NCBI GenBank assembly: GCA_019054805.1
Contig: JAHQIY010000001.1
Coordinates: 4,354,501-4,418,500, forward strand
Direction of reading: 5' to 3'
From: Brachionus manjavacas
Lineage: Eukaryota > Rotifera > Eurotatoria > Ploima > Brachionidae
Length of the DNA: 64,000 bases
Part shown: positions 12,101 to 22,485 of the stretch, in pieces
Layout of the letters: each line of letters opens with the position of its first letter
Position numbering within the stretch: the first letter of the stretch is position 1
Program-made: the position numbers and the translations under genes
Notes under the pieces: generated by a model
The model's database searches: none
Seen by the model: only the letters and a program-made list of their open reading frames with translations
What the model was told of the DNA's origin: nothing

Positions 12101-12438
12101 ATTTTAAATAAATTATTTTTTATGCTTATATTTAGTTGGTTGCTGTCGTTGTCATCGTCTTCTCTCTCTCTCTCTCTTGGATACAATGCATATAGATTAA
12201 TTAAAATAAATATTCTCAAAATAATAGAAAATTTTCAAAAAAAATTCTAGTCATATAAAAAAAAACTTTTTCTTTATCGACATTAACAGTTACCATGCAT
12301 CTTATTGATTTAAGTCACGAAATTGTTTTCTTAATGTTTATAACTTGGTAACGATTGCGTCATTGCCGGGCTCATGCCATATTTACTGATAAAATTGAAA
12401 AACATTTTTTTCAGAATTTTTAGAGATTTTTTTCTACA

Positions 12439-13175
<737 letters not shown>

Positions 13176-13466
13176 ACACAGAATGCAAAATGTACAGAAT
13201 TAAGTCTGCGATAAGAGACAAATTTTGGCAACAAATTTTATTATTTTTTCTATATGTTTATCTGAATTTTTGTAATAATTGTTTATTCAACTTATGAATT
13301 AGAATTTTTAATAAGACACGTCCATTTAGATTTTTATTTTTATTTTCGATACGTTTTTAAATAAATTTTGATTAAGAAAAAAACATATTTTTTTATTCTA
13401 GAATGGAAGTTCATTTCCATAAATACTAAAATAATAAACATCTCTAATATTTGAAAAAAGGCCAAA

Positions 13467-13992
13467 ATGAGCTCCAACTCGAGTGAAAATTCTCAAGGTA
13501 CAATTCTGCTAAATGAATAATTAGGAATATTTTTCTGACTTCGTTTAAGAAATAAATTTATTCAGTGATGAAAAATTAGATAGAGCATCTCCCAGCATAT
13601 GGCCTGGAGTGGAAAGTGATTCCCTATCGGCGAAACAAGTAGAGAAAAAAAAATTGATTAATTTATTAAACTTTTTTTTACAGAATAAGAGCAATAGTCA
13701 ATCAAAATGGATGTCTGATTTGAGTAAAGAAGATATTGATATTTTAAATGGTAACTTATAAATTTAATATTTATGGTATTTAGTTAGATAGATTTTGTTT
13801 GAAGAATTGGCAGTATTATCACCAAATCAGTTAGTTGATAAAGTCAAAGATTTGATGGAATTGGCTTATCAATTGTCTATTGAAGAAGGTATTCAAATGA
13901 AACATTGTATTTAGACTTATTAAAATTTTTTTTAAGCTCATCAAATGGCTCGCGGAAAGCTACTTAATATATTGGATAAAAGTGATCAATAA
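13467..13992 (+). CDS. LIN52: LIN52 homologue (MuvB/DREAM complex subunit)
   Basis: Five exons: 13467-13497, 13550-13638, 13684-13750, 13805-13888 and 13937-13992, giving 108 residues (human about 116). The frame requires the acceptor at 13549 rather than the nearer CAG. The protein contains LFSDEKLDRASPSIWPG at residues 14-30, WMSDLSKEDIDILNELAVLS, LVDKVKDLMELAYQLSIEEA and HQMARGKLLNILDK. LIN52 is the MuvB subunit that docks the pocket protein. LFSDEKL at residues 14-20 fits the LxSxExL cleft-binding motif, and Ser24-Pro matches the DYRK1A-phosphorylated Ser28-Pro of human LIN52 by alignment from memory. It lies 291 nt after the PDE6D stop on the same strand, with an acceptor-like TTTATTCTAG at about 13393-13402. 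Its 3' end is 150 bp from the gypsy LTR. AATAAA is at about 14009. Confidence 0.92.
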
Positions 13993-14141
13993 TAATAGTA
14001 ATAATAGTAATAAAATTTAGTAGTAATGCAAATACTTATAAAGTCTTAGAGGTATCATTATCAATGCATTATTTTTAGACAATTTAGCTTTAATTAAATA
14101 TAATTCTAATGATGCTCCAAAAATACATTTGCAATACATAC

Positions 14142-14353
14142 TGTAATGGATGGGGATTTTGGCCGAGAAGGCCGCTGGGGTAAATGAGAAACGTTAAATG
14201 GGGGGAGAAAACACTTTATTACTCATCTACTTTATCACAAAAAAAACAATCTCATTTTATAGTGAGAGTGTAGATGTGCACCTCTCAACGTTTAGAACTC
14301 GACGAATGTTAAGTTACTATTCGTCGAGGTGGCGAAGGAATTGGTTTATTACA
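14142..14353 (-). repeat. 3' LTR of the gypsy element
   Basis: 212 bp, TGTAAT...ATTACA, nearly identical to the right copy, which has one extra base at about 20422. It contains a perfect 10-bp inverted repeat, CTCGACGAAT (14298-14307) and ATTCGTCGAG (14319-14328), with an 11-nt loop. The low divergence implies a recent insertion. Confidence 0.95.
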
Positions 14354-14935
14354 CAATTCCCCCTCCTCTTTGGAGTCGCTCCGGGACCCAATGCCCGCTT
14401 CGGTTGACCAATGGCCGAATCCGTGCCGCTTATCTGGGTCTTCCCACCTGTTGGTGCTGCCGCGACTGCGATTCCCTCATATTCTTCAGACGCCACTGCG
14501 TCTACGGGCCGGCTCTTATCGGTACGTTTCTGCTCCGACGGCTCTTCGGTTTTGTCCGCTCCACGTGGTTTGACGAGCCGACACCATTTTGGTCGGGTGC
14601 TTCGGGTGGGCCTCATGTAAACCAACATATTTGGGTACTCGACCTCCATCGTCTCCCCTTGAAATGTCGACGTTTAGTCTGACTTGGAGCTTGTGTTCTT
14701 TCCCCTCGAAGGTGAATCTCGGTGCGTTGAAAACGTAATCGAACAGCTTTACGTGATCCTGGTCGGCATAGAATTTTACAAACGCTACCGTATCCGGCCT
14801 CTCCTTTTCGTCCAGTATTCGAAAATATCGAATCGGACCGATTCGCTGGTAAATATACGTAGCGAACTCGACGAACGTTTCTTCGTCAACGATTGGAAAC
14901 ATTCGCAGCAACGTTTGATGTCCATTTGCGTTCAT
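14317..14935 (-). CDS. Gypsy ORF3 in env position: putative RRM-fold protein
   Basis: A reading frame follows integrase and starts at the ATG at 14935, downstream of a 29-nt A tract on the coding strand (14968-14997 region). Residues about 8-90 show the beta-alpha-beta-beta-alpha-beta spacing of an RNA-recognition motif: TLLRMFPI, DEETFVEFATYIYQR, GPIRYFRILDEK, DTVAFVKFYA (RNP1-like), DQDHVKLFDYVFN and HKLQVRLNV. No signal peptide, furin site or membrane anchor is seen, so it does not resemble an envelope protein. After the RRM-like part two frames overlap (stop at 14516 in one, 14317 in the other). The second is richer in K/E/P and runs through the polypurine tract into the LTR, so a frame break near 14650 is likely. 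It may be made from a spliced RNA. The fold is my reading of the pattern and was not tested by search. Confidence 0.6.
14356..14372 (-). promoter_or_regulatory. Polypurine tract
   Basis: Read on the minus strand, AAAGAGGAGGGGGAATTG directly abuts the 3' LTR. This is the expected position and composition of the plus-strand priming site for reverse transcription. Confidence 0.85.
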
Positions 14936-14966
14936 CGTCTCGACTCTTATGAAAATGTTTTTATTA

Positions 14967-14998
<32 letters not shown>

Positions 14999-15136
14999 GA
15001 AATGAATCTTGCCCCTCGTAAAATTATATGAGTAAAAATTAGATATTTGACTCGTGCTCATTGTATCACGTGTCAACTATTCAAAACGATTCGATTTTGT
15101 CTTACAAAAATTTTTTTTATAATGACCGGCTCCGGT

Positions 15137-18100
15137 TTATCGTCGATTCGGATGCCCATAATTCAAGCGTTCGGGTACCGCTCTAGCGCGCTGATTTGTT
15201 GTTCTTGTTGGAGACCGTCTGGAGTCCGGCCTCGTCGTTCTCAGCGTGTGGGTGGTTGGTTTGAACGTTTCGTCGTCGCTTGGATCTTCTTCTTCGCTCG
15301 AAAGGGCCGTTTTGTGGGTCAACATCGCCCTTTTCGCCTTGTTGACTATTGATCTGGCCGCACTGTGTTTGGCTCTCGTATGGGTTATTTGTTTCAACAC
15401 CTCATCAGTCCCATTTGTTGTTTCATATTGTAACTCGCCACCACCGTAGTGTCTCTTGAGTCTATTTACATGCACTATCAGTCGCTTGCCTTTTGTTTTG
15501 ATTGGGCGAATTTTATAATTAGCCTGGTTTACTTTTTGTTCCACGACGTGGGGTCCATTCCAGTTGTATGTGAACTTCCTGCACTGACCCCTTTTAATGA
15601 CATCGTTCCTGACCCACACCAGGTCGCCGGGTTTGAATTCAGCGGCGTAAACGTGTCTGTCGTAGTTTAGTCTCATTCGCCGAATGCGCACGTTCTTATT
15701 TTGTCTAACTTTTTCGTAGGCTTTTTGTAGCTTGAATTTTATTAGATCAGCATATTCGTCCGGTGTAGTTGGGACGTTTATAATTGGGTGCCGATAAATA
15801 AGATCCAGCGGCATCTTCGCTTTTCTCCCGTACATCAGTTCGTATGGGGTCACGCCTGTCGTTGCGTGGACGGAAGTGTTGTAGGCCAGACCTAAAACTT
15901 CTATTTGCTGGTCCCAGTCGTCATGGTCTTCATTGACGCATAACAGGTTATCATTCTCTTGACCGTCCTGTTCAAACGTTCGCTGATTCCATCGGTTTGT
16001 GGGTGGAATGGCGATGTTCTCAGTCTCTTAACGTCCATAAGGTTCCATAGTTCTTCGATCAAAGCCGACTGATAGTTTGTCCCTTGATCGGTTAGTACCG
16101 CTTCCGGTATGCCGTGCCTACAAATAAACGCAAAGAGGCATTTTGCGACTGTTTTGGCTTCGGCGCTTTGTATTGCAAATAACTCCATCCATTTGGTGAA
16201 GTGGTCAATTATACAAAGAATGTATTTGTTATTTGTTCTGGACGTTTTTAGTGGTCCTAAAATGTCTGATGTTATTATTTCGAGCGGCCTATTGGTAATT
16301 ATTGGTATCAACTTGTTTTTGATTTTACGTCCAGTTGTTGACCTTTGGCATGGCTCGCAGTTGAGTATAAACGTTTTAATTCTCGTCGAAATATTTTGGC
16401 CAGTAAAATTTCTGTCGGATCTTATTAAAGGTTTTCTCTAATTTTAGGTGTCCACTCCATTTTGATGCATGTTCTTGTTGCATTATTAATTTTCGTTCAT
16501 TAGATGGTACAACGAACTGGGCACAATTGTTATTATGTTTGTCTATTCGATACAACACCTCCCCAATCAATTTAAATTCGTCCCATGAATTGTAAAAGAT
16601 TCGTGAATATTGTTTTCAAACTTGTCAATTTTTGGTTTCTCCTTGTTATTTCTCAAAATTTCTATGAACCACGCAATGTCTTTGTCTGACTTCTGGCACT
16701 CTGGTTTGTTTATCTCTTGAAGTGAATGGTGTTTATTTGTTCTACTTCGTCGTAAAGCATGTTTATCATTAAATCATCGTTGTCTGGTTTGTTAACGTTG
16801 TCGTCAGATCTTAATGGCCATCTCGAAAGGCTATCGGCGTTTTGGTGTTTGGTGCCTTTACGATACATGATTTTGAAATCAAATGATTCTAGTCGTATGA
16901 TCCAGCGTGCGAGTCTAGGTGCCGGGTTTCTCACCGTTCTTAACCATTGTAGTGGCTGATGGTCGGTGACTACGATGAATTCTTGGCCGAACAAGTATTC
17001 ACGGAAGTGTTCGATCGAGTTTACGATGGCTAATAATTCCTTTTCTGACGTTGAATAGTTTTTTCAGGTTTTGACAGGCCTCTAGAGTAGTAGGCTATCG
17101 GTCTCCATAATCGTTCGTTCCCTCTTTGTTGTGATAACACGGCACCGATTCCGTAATTGCTAGCGTCTGTTTCTAGTTTGAACGTTTTGGTGAAGTCTGG
17201 TATTGCCAAAATCTTATGTGACATCAAATAGCTCTTGAGGACCTGGAAAGATGTCTCGCATTCTCGTGACCATTCAAAGTTTGTGTGCTTATGGTTCAGT
17301 TTGTGGAGCGGGGCGGCAATTTTTGCGAAATTTCTGATGAACTTCCTGTAGTACGAAGCTAGGCCAATGAAGCTGATTACTTGGTCAACGTTTTGTGGTC
17401 TTGGATATTTTAGCAAAGCTTCTATTTTCCTCGGAGATGGTGCTATTGTTCCATTGGAGACTACGTGACCTAAGTACTCGATCGATGTTTCGAAAAACTG
17501 GCATTTGGAAAGCTTGATTTTTAATTCGTATTGTCGGATGACATTGAGAACTTGTTGAATGTGATCGTAATGTTCTTCAACTGTCTTTGAGAATATTATG
17601 ATGTCGTCCAGGTATATCATACAGATTTTGCCGATAAGGTCTTTGAAGATTTCGTTCATGAAACGTTGGAACGTTGCTCCTGAGTTTGTTAATCCCATTG
17701 GTAATACTCTGAACTCGAAGTGACCGAATTCACCATTGAACGCTGTAAAGTGTTGACTTTCTTTGGACATTCTGATTTGGAAGTATCCCGATGCGAAGTC
17801 GATTTTTGAAAAGATCCTCGCATTCTTTAGGTTTGATAGCATAACGTCAATTCGTGGAAGTGGGTAACAATCTCTTATTGTAAGGCTATTGAGTTTGCGG
17901 TAGTCAATTGTTAGCCTAACGTTTCCGTCGCTTTTTTGTACAAGGTGTACCGGGGATGAATATGGTGAACGACTGTTTGTAATTAGTCCCGCCTCTGCCA
18001 TCTCGGTGATTAACTGTTTGAACTCGTTTCGTTTTGCGAAAGGTACGGGTCTAGGTTTGATGCTGAATGGGATGTTGTCTGTGAGTCTTATTTCGTGTTC

Positions 18101-18599
18101 GATGGCGTTTGTTGGTGTTAAGTCTCTCAGGCTCTTCGCCGAAACGTCTCCTGCTTCTTTGGTGATTTTTGGTGCGAAGCTTTTCGAGTATAGGGCTATT
18201 TATCGGTTCTTCTCTCTCTTCCATGAAATTGATGGTGCAGTCGTTGTCTATTTCATCCTCTTTGATTTCTGTGCATTTCAAACGTATTATCAGTTGTTCT
18301 ATGATGTCCTTTGTAACGTTAAATTTGTTTAATGTTTCCAATCCAATCAGGCAATCGTTGAGTAGGTTTCCGATCACTATTACTTCCATGTCAAGTGTTT
18401 GATCGCCTAGTGTCAATTTAATCGTTGTTTTTCCGACAGTGTTCGTTGGGGTTCCTATTGCTGTAAACATTTGTTTAGATGTAGGTGTTATTGGTAGTTT
18501 TAACTTTTTGGCTATGGATTGGTTGATGATTGTTCGCTTTACTCCGGTGTCTAATAGAAATTTAACGTTGGTTCCATTTATTTGACAAGTGCTTGTTAG
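15137..18599 (-). CDS. pol: Gypsy pol (protease, RT, RNase H, integrase), frame-broken
   Basis: The order on the minus strand is as follows. Protease has LLDTGVKRTI near 18510. RT spans about 18010-17300, with LTIDYRKLNSLTIRDCYPLP and the catalytic YLDD at about 17612. RNase H has LETDASNYGIGAVLSQ near 17180 and ends NADSLSRW near 16820. The integrase zinc-binding region has HASKWSGHLKLEKTF near 16450. The integrase core has the acidic residues in SDILGPL, LTDQGTNY and EELW, plus HPQTDGISERLNR. The C-terminal domain has FKPGDLVWVRNDV and YNWNGPHVV near 15600. It begins in frame with gag, directly after a TGA at 18600-18602. Breaks in frame occur near 18180, 17060, 16740, 16590, 16350 and 15930, several at A or T runs. 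As read, it cannot give one polyprotein. Confidence 0.93.
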
Positions 18600-18605
18600 T
18601 CATTG
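18597..18605 (-). promoter_or_regulatory. Candidate stop-codon readthrough site (UGA CUA)
   Basis: Gag and pol are in the same frame and separated by a single TGA whose next codon is CTA. UGA followed by CUA is a well-known leaky termination context in animal cells, so low-level readthrough is the simplest route to a Gag-Pol fusion here. Confidence 0.6.
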
Positions 18606-19725
18606 ATGATTGGGTGCATTTAGATTGTTAATCAGGGCTCTGGGTGGGATGGGATCATATTTTGGTCTTATTTGTGGACAATTTGGACGAATGTGGCCAG
18701 TTTGGTTGCACCTGTAGCATCTTTGTGTCGGTTCGAAGGAAACGTGTCTCGAATCTGGACTTATGTTTCCTGGTTGGTCTTGAATTGGATAGTTCGATTC
18801 CGTGTTGATTTTTCTTGCATGCATGCTTGTTCTGGGTGTTGTGTTCAAGACCTCTTCGTACCTCGATGCTAACTCTGTAATTTCACTCAGGGAGTTCAAT
18901 GTTGGTCGTGCAACCTTTAACTTGATTTGGATTTCTGTCGATTTTATACCATCGATTAATTGATCTGCTATGAAAGTGTCTGTTACGTTTTGATCTACTC
19001 CTGGGAATGCCTTCTTTGAAAGAATGCGGAGTTGCGTCACGAACAGGTGAACGTTCTCATTCTCGAGTTGTCTTCTTTCTAAGAAGGATCTCTTCAGGTT
19101 TGAGTTCTCTTTACGTTCGTATAATTGGATCAGCAGTGATTTCAATTGTTGGTAAGCCTGATTGTCGTATTCGCTGAATGGATATTCGTCAACGTTCTTC
19201 CTACATTCTTGGTCAAGCTTCAAAAAACATGATGTCTTTTCTGTTGTCTTGGATGTTATTTATTTTGAAGAACATATCGAAGTTTTTGATCCAATCTTTG
19301 ATGTCGTCACTGTTTGGGTCGAATGCGTTTGGAGCTTGTATTTGGTAGTAATTTCTACTTTGGTGTGTTAGTGTGCGGTTTGATAACGTTGGCGCTGCAG
19401 ACACCGCGGTTGTACCGTTTAACACAGGAAGCGCTGTAGGTAGTTGGCTCGTTGCGTTGTTGTTTTGGTTATTACAGACGAAGGTGAAGTTGTTGTTCTT
19501 TTGTCTCTTGTAACTCAAAATAGTTGTCCACATTATCATGATAATTATTGTTATGATTGCCACAAACGTTGACATCAGGACGTTGTCATTGATCAGGCAC
19601 CAGCACCGGTTCATGCATGGAGTTATTTGTGCTATGCTTGTTTCAATAAATTTTATTATACGTTTTGTTATTCCTGATTCTTGTTCCTGATGTGTTATCG
19701 CTTTCAAAATATCCCATAGGCCCAT
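18600..19725 (-). CDS. gag: Gypsy gag with N-terminal membrane segment and CCHC knuckle, frame-broken
   Basis: Two overlapping frames: 19725-19213 and 19223-18600. The switch is at a run of six T near 19226 (coding strand), so the capsid region is split by a 1-nt frame change. The N-terminal frame has an unusual hydrophobic stretch of about 22 residues (TFVAIITIIIMIMWTTIL, residues about 54-75) after a Cys-rich CMNRCWC, which looks like a membrane-spanning helix. The capsid-like region includes NAFDPNSDDIKDWIKNFDMF and later FLERRQLENENVHLFVTQLR. A CCHC zinc knuckle, CYRCNQTGHIRPNC, lies near 18700. The frame ends with TGA at 18600-18602 in the context CAA TGA CTA, and the protease continues in the same frame. 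Confidence 0.88.
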
Positions 19726-20281
19726 CTTGGCTTCGATTAAAATGGATCCAGGTGGTTGAGTGTTGATTGACTTTTAACAATGTGCGTTTTGAGAATGAAT
19801 AATAATTCCACCCCCAAACAACGTTTTATATAATGTGAAAACGTGTTATTAAATATAGTGTGTGTGAATGTAAGACTTAGCTATGCATCGCTATGTCTGT
19901 AATGTGTATGTAATCAATTCTGCATGCACCCCGTTTCGGGAACGCGACTTATGACAAATTAATCTGCGCCTCATAGGTCCGCGACTTAGGACTAATTAGT
20001 CTGCACCCCGCTTTTGGGAACGCGACTTACTGTTAGAATGACAGATAGCATCGTTCCTGGTCCTATCTGTATGCTGAAAATGTGATGTCTGAGTGGACCC
20101 TTCTGGGCATCGCGACTTCTGACAAATTAACCTGCGCCCCATGAGTCCGCGACTTAGGATTAATTTGTCTGCGCCCCCGTAGAAGGTCCGTGACTTACGA
20201 TGAAATTATGTCCTAACGAAGAAAGCATTGACAAGAGTTTCTCAGGGCAAATATAGTCTGAGACTCACTTGTGGGCACCAA
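19726..20281 (-). promoter_or_regulatory. Gypsy 5' leader with primer-binding site and ordered repeats
   Basis: Read on the minus strand, the leader opens TTGGTGCCCACAAGTGAGTC directly after the LTR, a TGG-starting primer-binding site. On the plus strand, the motif GCGACTT (once GTGACTT) occurs at 19944, 19981, 20022, 20112, 20149 and 20190. The second three repeat the first three at an offset of exactly 168 bp, with inner spacings of 37 and 41. One copy is extended into the palindrome GACTAATTAGTC (19990-20001). No ORF is present. Packaging or translation-control roles are possible but unproven. Confidence 0.75.
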
Positions 20282-20494
20282 TGTAATGGATGGGGATTTT
20301 GGCCGAGAAGGCCGCTGGGGTAAATGAGAAACGTTAAATGGGGGGAGAAAACACTTTATTACTCATCTACTTTATCACAAAAAAAACAATCTCATTTTAT
20401 AGTGAGAGTGTAGATGTGCACACTCTCAACGTTTAGAACTCGACGAATGTTAAGTTACTATTCGTCGAGGTGGCGAAGGAATTGGTTTATTACA
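20282..20494 (-). repeat. 5' LTR of the gypsy element
   Basis: 213 bp, TGTAAT...ATTACA. Internally it is followed (minus strand) by the primer-binding site. It has the same internal 10-bp inverted repeat as the other LTR. Promoter and polyadenylation signals would be expected here, but I cannot place a TATA box with confidence. Confidence 0.95.
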
Positions 20495-20795
20495 ATACAT
20501 ATTTTCAGTCGTCAATTACATCATGTCTCGATAATTCTAATTATTTTTCAATTTCAAAAGAAAATAGCTTCGAAAATAAAAATTTAAAAAAGAAATTTTT
20601 TTTGTGATGATGTATTGATTCTAAACATTGTTTGCATCAGCTATACAAATGAATTGATTTTACGCCCATGGATTTTTGTTCTTTTTTTGTTTAATATTTT
20701 TGGACAAAAAGTTTAAGTAGCTCTAGTAAATAATTATCAAATTTTTTAATGAAAAGTTCCAATAATCTTTCAATAAGTATTTATTATATAAATCA

Positions 20796-21523
20796 ATGAT
20801 AATTGAATTTGGAAATAATATTTTTAAAAATGAATTTTATCTAGGCAATAATCATTTAACAAAAGTAGATAAGATAGACTATCTCGGTATTGAGATTCCA
20901 TCAAATCTAGACTTTGAGTCAAAATCTATAAATAAATTTTCTAAAGTGCATCAAGCTATTTTTTCCTTATCATATCTAGGATTAAAAAAATGTAAAATTT
21001 CACACTTTCTACAATCTTACATTTATAAAACGTATTGCTTGTCCCAATTTACATATGGATTCGGAACTACAACTTTAAAAAAAAAACAAAAGAGGCCCTA
21101 AATACCTCACAGAATAATCTACTAAGACATATAATAGGATTAAAAGGTAGATGCCATATGAAAGACGTGTTAAAATGTTTACAAATTTTTAACATTGATG
21201 AACTTTACATTCAATCTAAACTCTCTTTTCTAGGAACCTTGAAATTTAATAAGCTTTCATATGATATATTTCACGATTTAACTAAAACATCTAGAGACAT
21301 CGGATCTAGATTAAAAACATTTGATCATGATATAGTAACATTAGAAAATTTTTTTAAATTGGACATTATTAACATATATAATAATTCTGGAGTCCTAAAA
21401 AGGGATCTTAAATTACAATTTAAGCTAAAAGATGGACTAACTGACTCTATTAATTTATGTTTAAACAATATAAATAATAGAAAATATTTTCTTCTTCTTC
21501 AAGAATTAACTAAATCATTTTGA
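20796..21523 (+). pseudogene. Non-LTR retrotransposon C-terminal RT fragment
   Basis: Two frames, 20796-21098 and 21035-21523, switch at a run of nine or ten A near 21080. The sequence begins after the catalytic RT core, with KVDKIDYLGIEIPSNLDF, then ISHFLQSYIYKTYCLSQFTY and LNTSQNNLLRHIIGLKG. This is the thumb and C-terminal region of Jockey/CR1-like LINE ORF2 proteins. A T-rich 3' tail follows. No endonuclease or catalytic Asp box is present, so it is a 5'-truncated, dead copy. Confidence 0.75.
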
Positions 21524-21964
21524 TTTTAAATGTTTAAAATTTATGTTTTTTTATATGTATTTTTATCTGTATTTAATCTTTTTTTTTTTTTCTTTTCTAT
21601 TTAAGTCTTTATCTTTTCTTTATCTTTAATTTTTCAAATTTAAAATTTTTACATTTAGGAGGTTAATATTATATTCCTAATAGGAGGTTAATTCATTTTA
21701 AATAAATTAAATAATTTATTATTTTAGATAATCATGAGAAAATTTGAATCTATTTACGATTAGTTTAAGCTGAAAAAAGTTACCGTAAATATTCAAACAA
21801 ACTTCAACGTTTTTTTTCGTTTCTTCTTCCTTTCCTGTTCCTGTCTCTCTACACCACTTTTCTTGTTATTTAAATTTTCATTTTCACACGAAGAAGCAGA
21901 AGAGGAAAAGCGAAGAACAGAAACCGGAAGAGGAAAGTAAATAAAATTAATAAAGTTGGCTTTA

Positions 21965-22485
21965 GTGATGCTGGTTATTGACTGTTTGGTTAACCGAAAT
22001 TCGGTTAGTCAAAAGTTGTTTTTCGACAATATGGGGCCGTTTATGTCCTGTCGTGTTCATTTTTTTCCTTGTTTTCTAATTTGCCTTTTATTTTTATTTT
22101 TATGATTTATTTTTATGAAAAGAAAAAATTTTTAAATTAACTAACAACTAATCAAATGAGAAAGTAAAAAGATCCTTATACTTTTACGATAATGAAGTTA
22201 AAATTTAGCCTATGCGTTATCACTACAAAAAACTCAGTACAGATTTTGGAAGTTATCGGGCTGGCAAAATGCAAAAATTTTAAATTTTTACATTTTCATA
22301 TTTTTAAATTTTTTATGCAATAATTCAAGTAAGTTTTATGAAAAGATCAATTCAATTTTTTAAGAAAACTTAATTTGTTAATTCGAAAAAAAACATGGCC
22401 TGATGATTTTGTCTTTAATTATACGGAATAACCAATTTTTGGCTATCCAAAATTAGCTTACTGAACCAAGCATAACCAACATCAC
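21965..22485. mobile_element. Inverted-repeat element, possibly TA-duplicating
   Basis: The left end, GTGATGCTGGTTATTG near 21965, is mirrored by CATAACCAACATCAC ending at 22485. Further inside, GGTTAACCGAAATTCGG is matched imperfectly by TTGGCTATCC-type sequence. TA flanks both ends (21963-21964 and 22486-22487). It is non-coding. The superfamily is uncertain. Confidence 0.5.

Larger units (their letters stand above)
7217..12438. other. Gene-free 5.2-kb region
   Basis: Between the divergent MCUR1-like and PDE6D genes I see no exon. It holds the hAT-like MITE at 8624-8980, a possible retroelement primer-binding-site relic at 9113-9127 (TGGTGGCGGCGAGTG) and a short CT microsatellite near 12160-12178. 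The remainder is A/T-rich sequence with long homopolymers. The short open frames present are low-complexity and not convincing. Confidence 0.6.
14142..20494 (-). mobile_element. Complete Ty3/gypsy-type LTR retrotransposon
   Basis: The 6353-bp element is bounded by LTRs 14142-14353 and 20282-20494. These begin TGTAAT and end ATTACA, and differ by one 1-bp indel that I can see. ATAC (14138-14141 and 20495-20498) is a 4-bp target duplication. Orientation is minus: the 5' LTR is the right one. The order is primer-binding site, 550-nt leader, gag, protease, reverse transcriptase, RNase H, integrase, ORF3, polypurine tract, 3' LTR. RT before integrase places it in Ty3/gypsy (Metaviridae). The coding regions carry about eight frame breaks, described in the separate entries. 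The insertion lies 150 bp past the LIN52 stop codon. Confidence 0.96.

Noticed and set aside
14198-15670. Plus-strand open frames of 67-117 codons over 14.2-15.7 kb
   Set aside because: They are antisense shadows of the gypsy ORF3 and integrase, which carry the recognisable domains on the minus strand.
19944-20197. Regular repeats with spacers, considered as a CRISPR-like array
   Set aside because: The repeats are only 7-15 nt and imperfect, lie in a eukaryotic retrotransposon leader and show a 168-bp duplication pattern.
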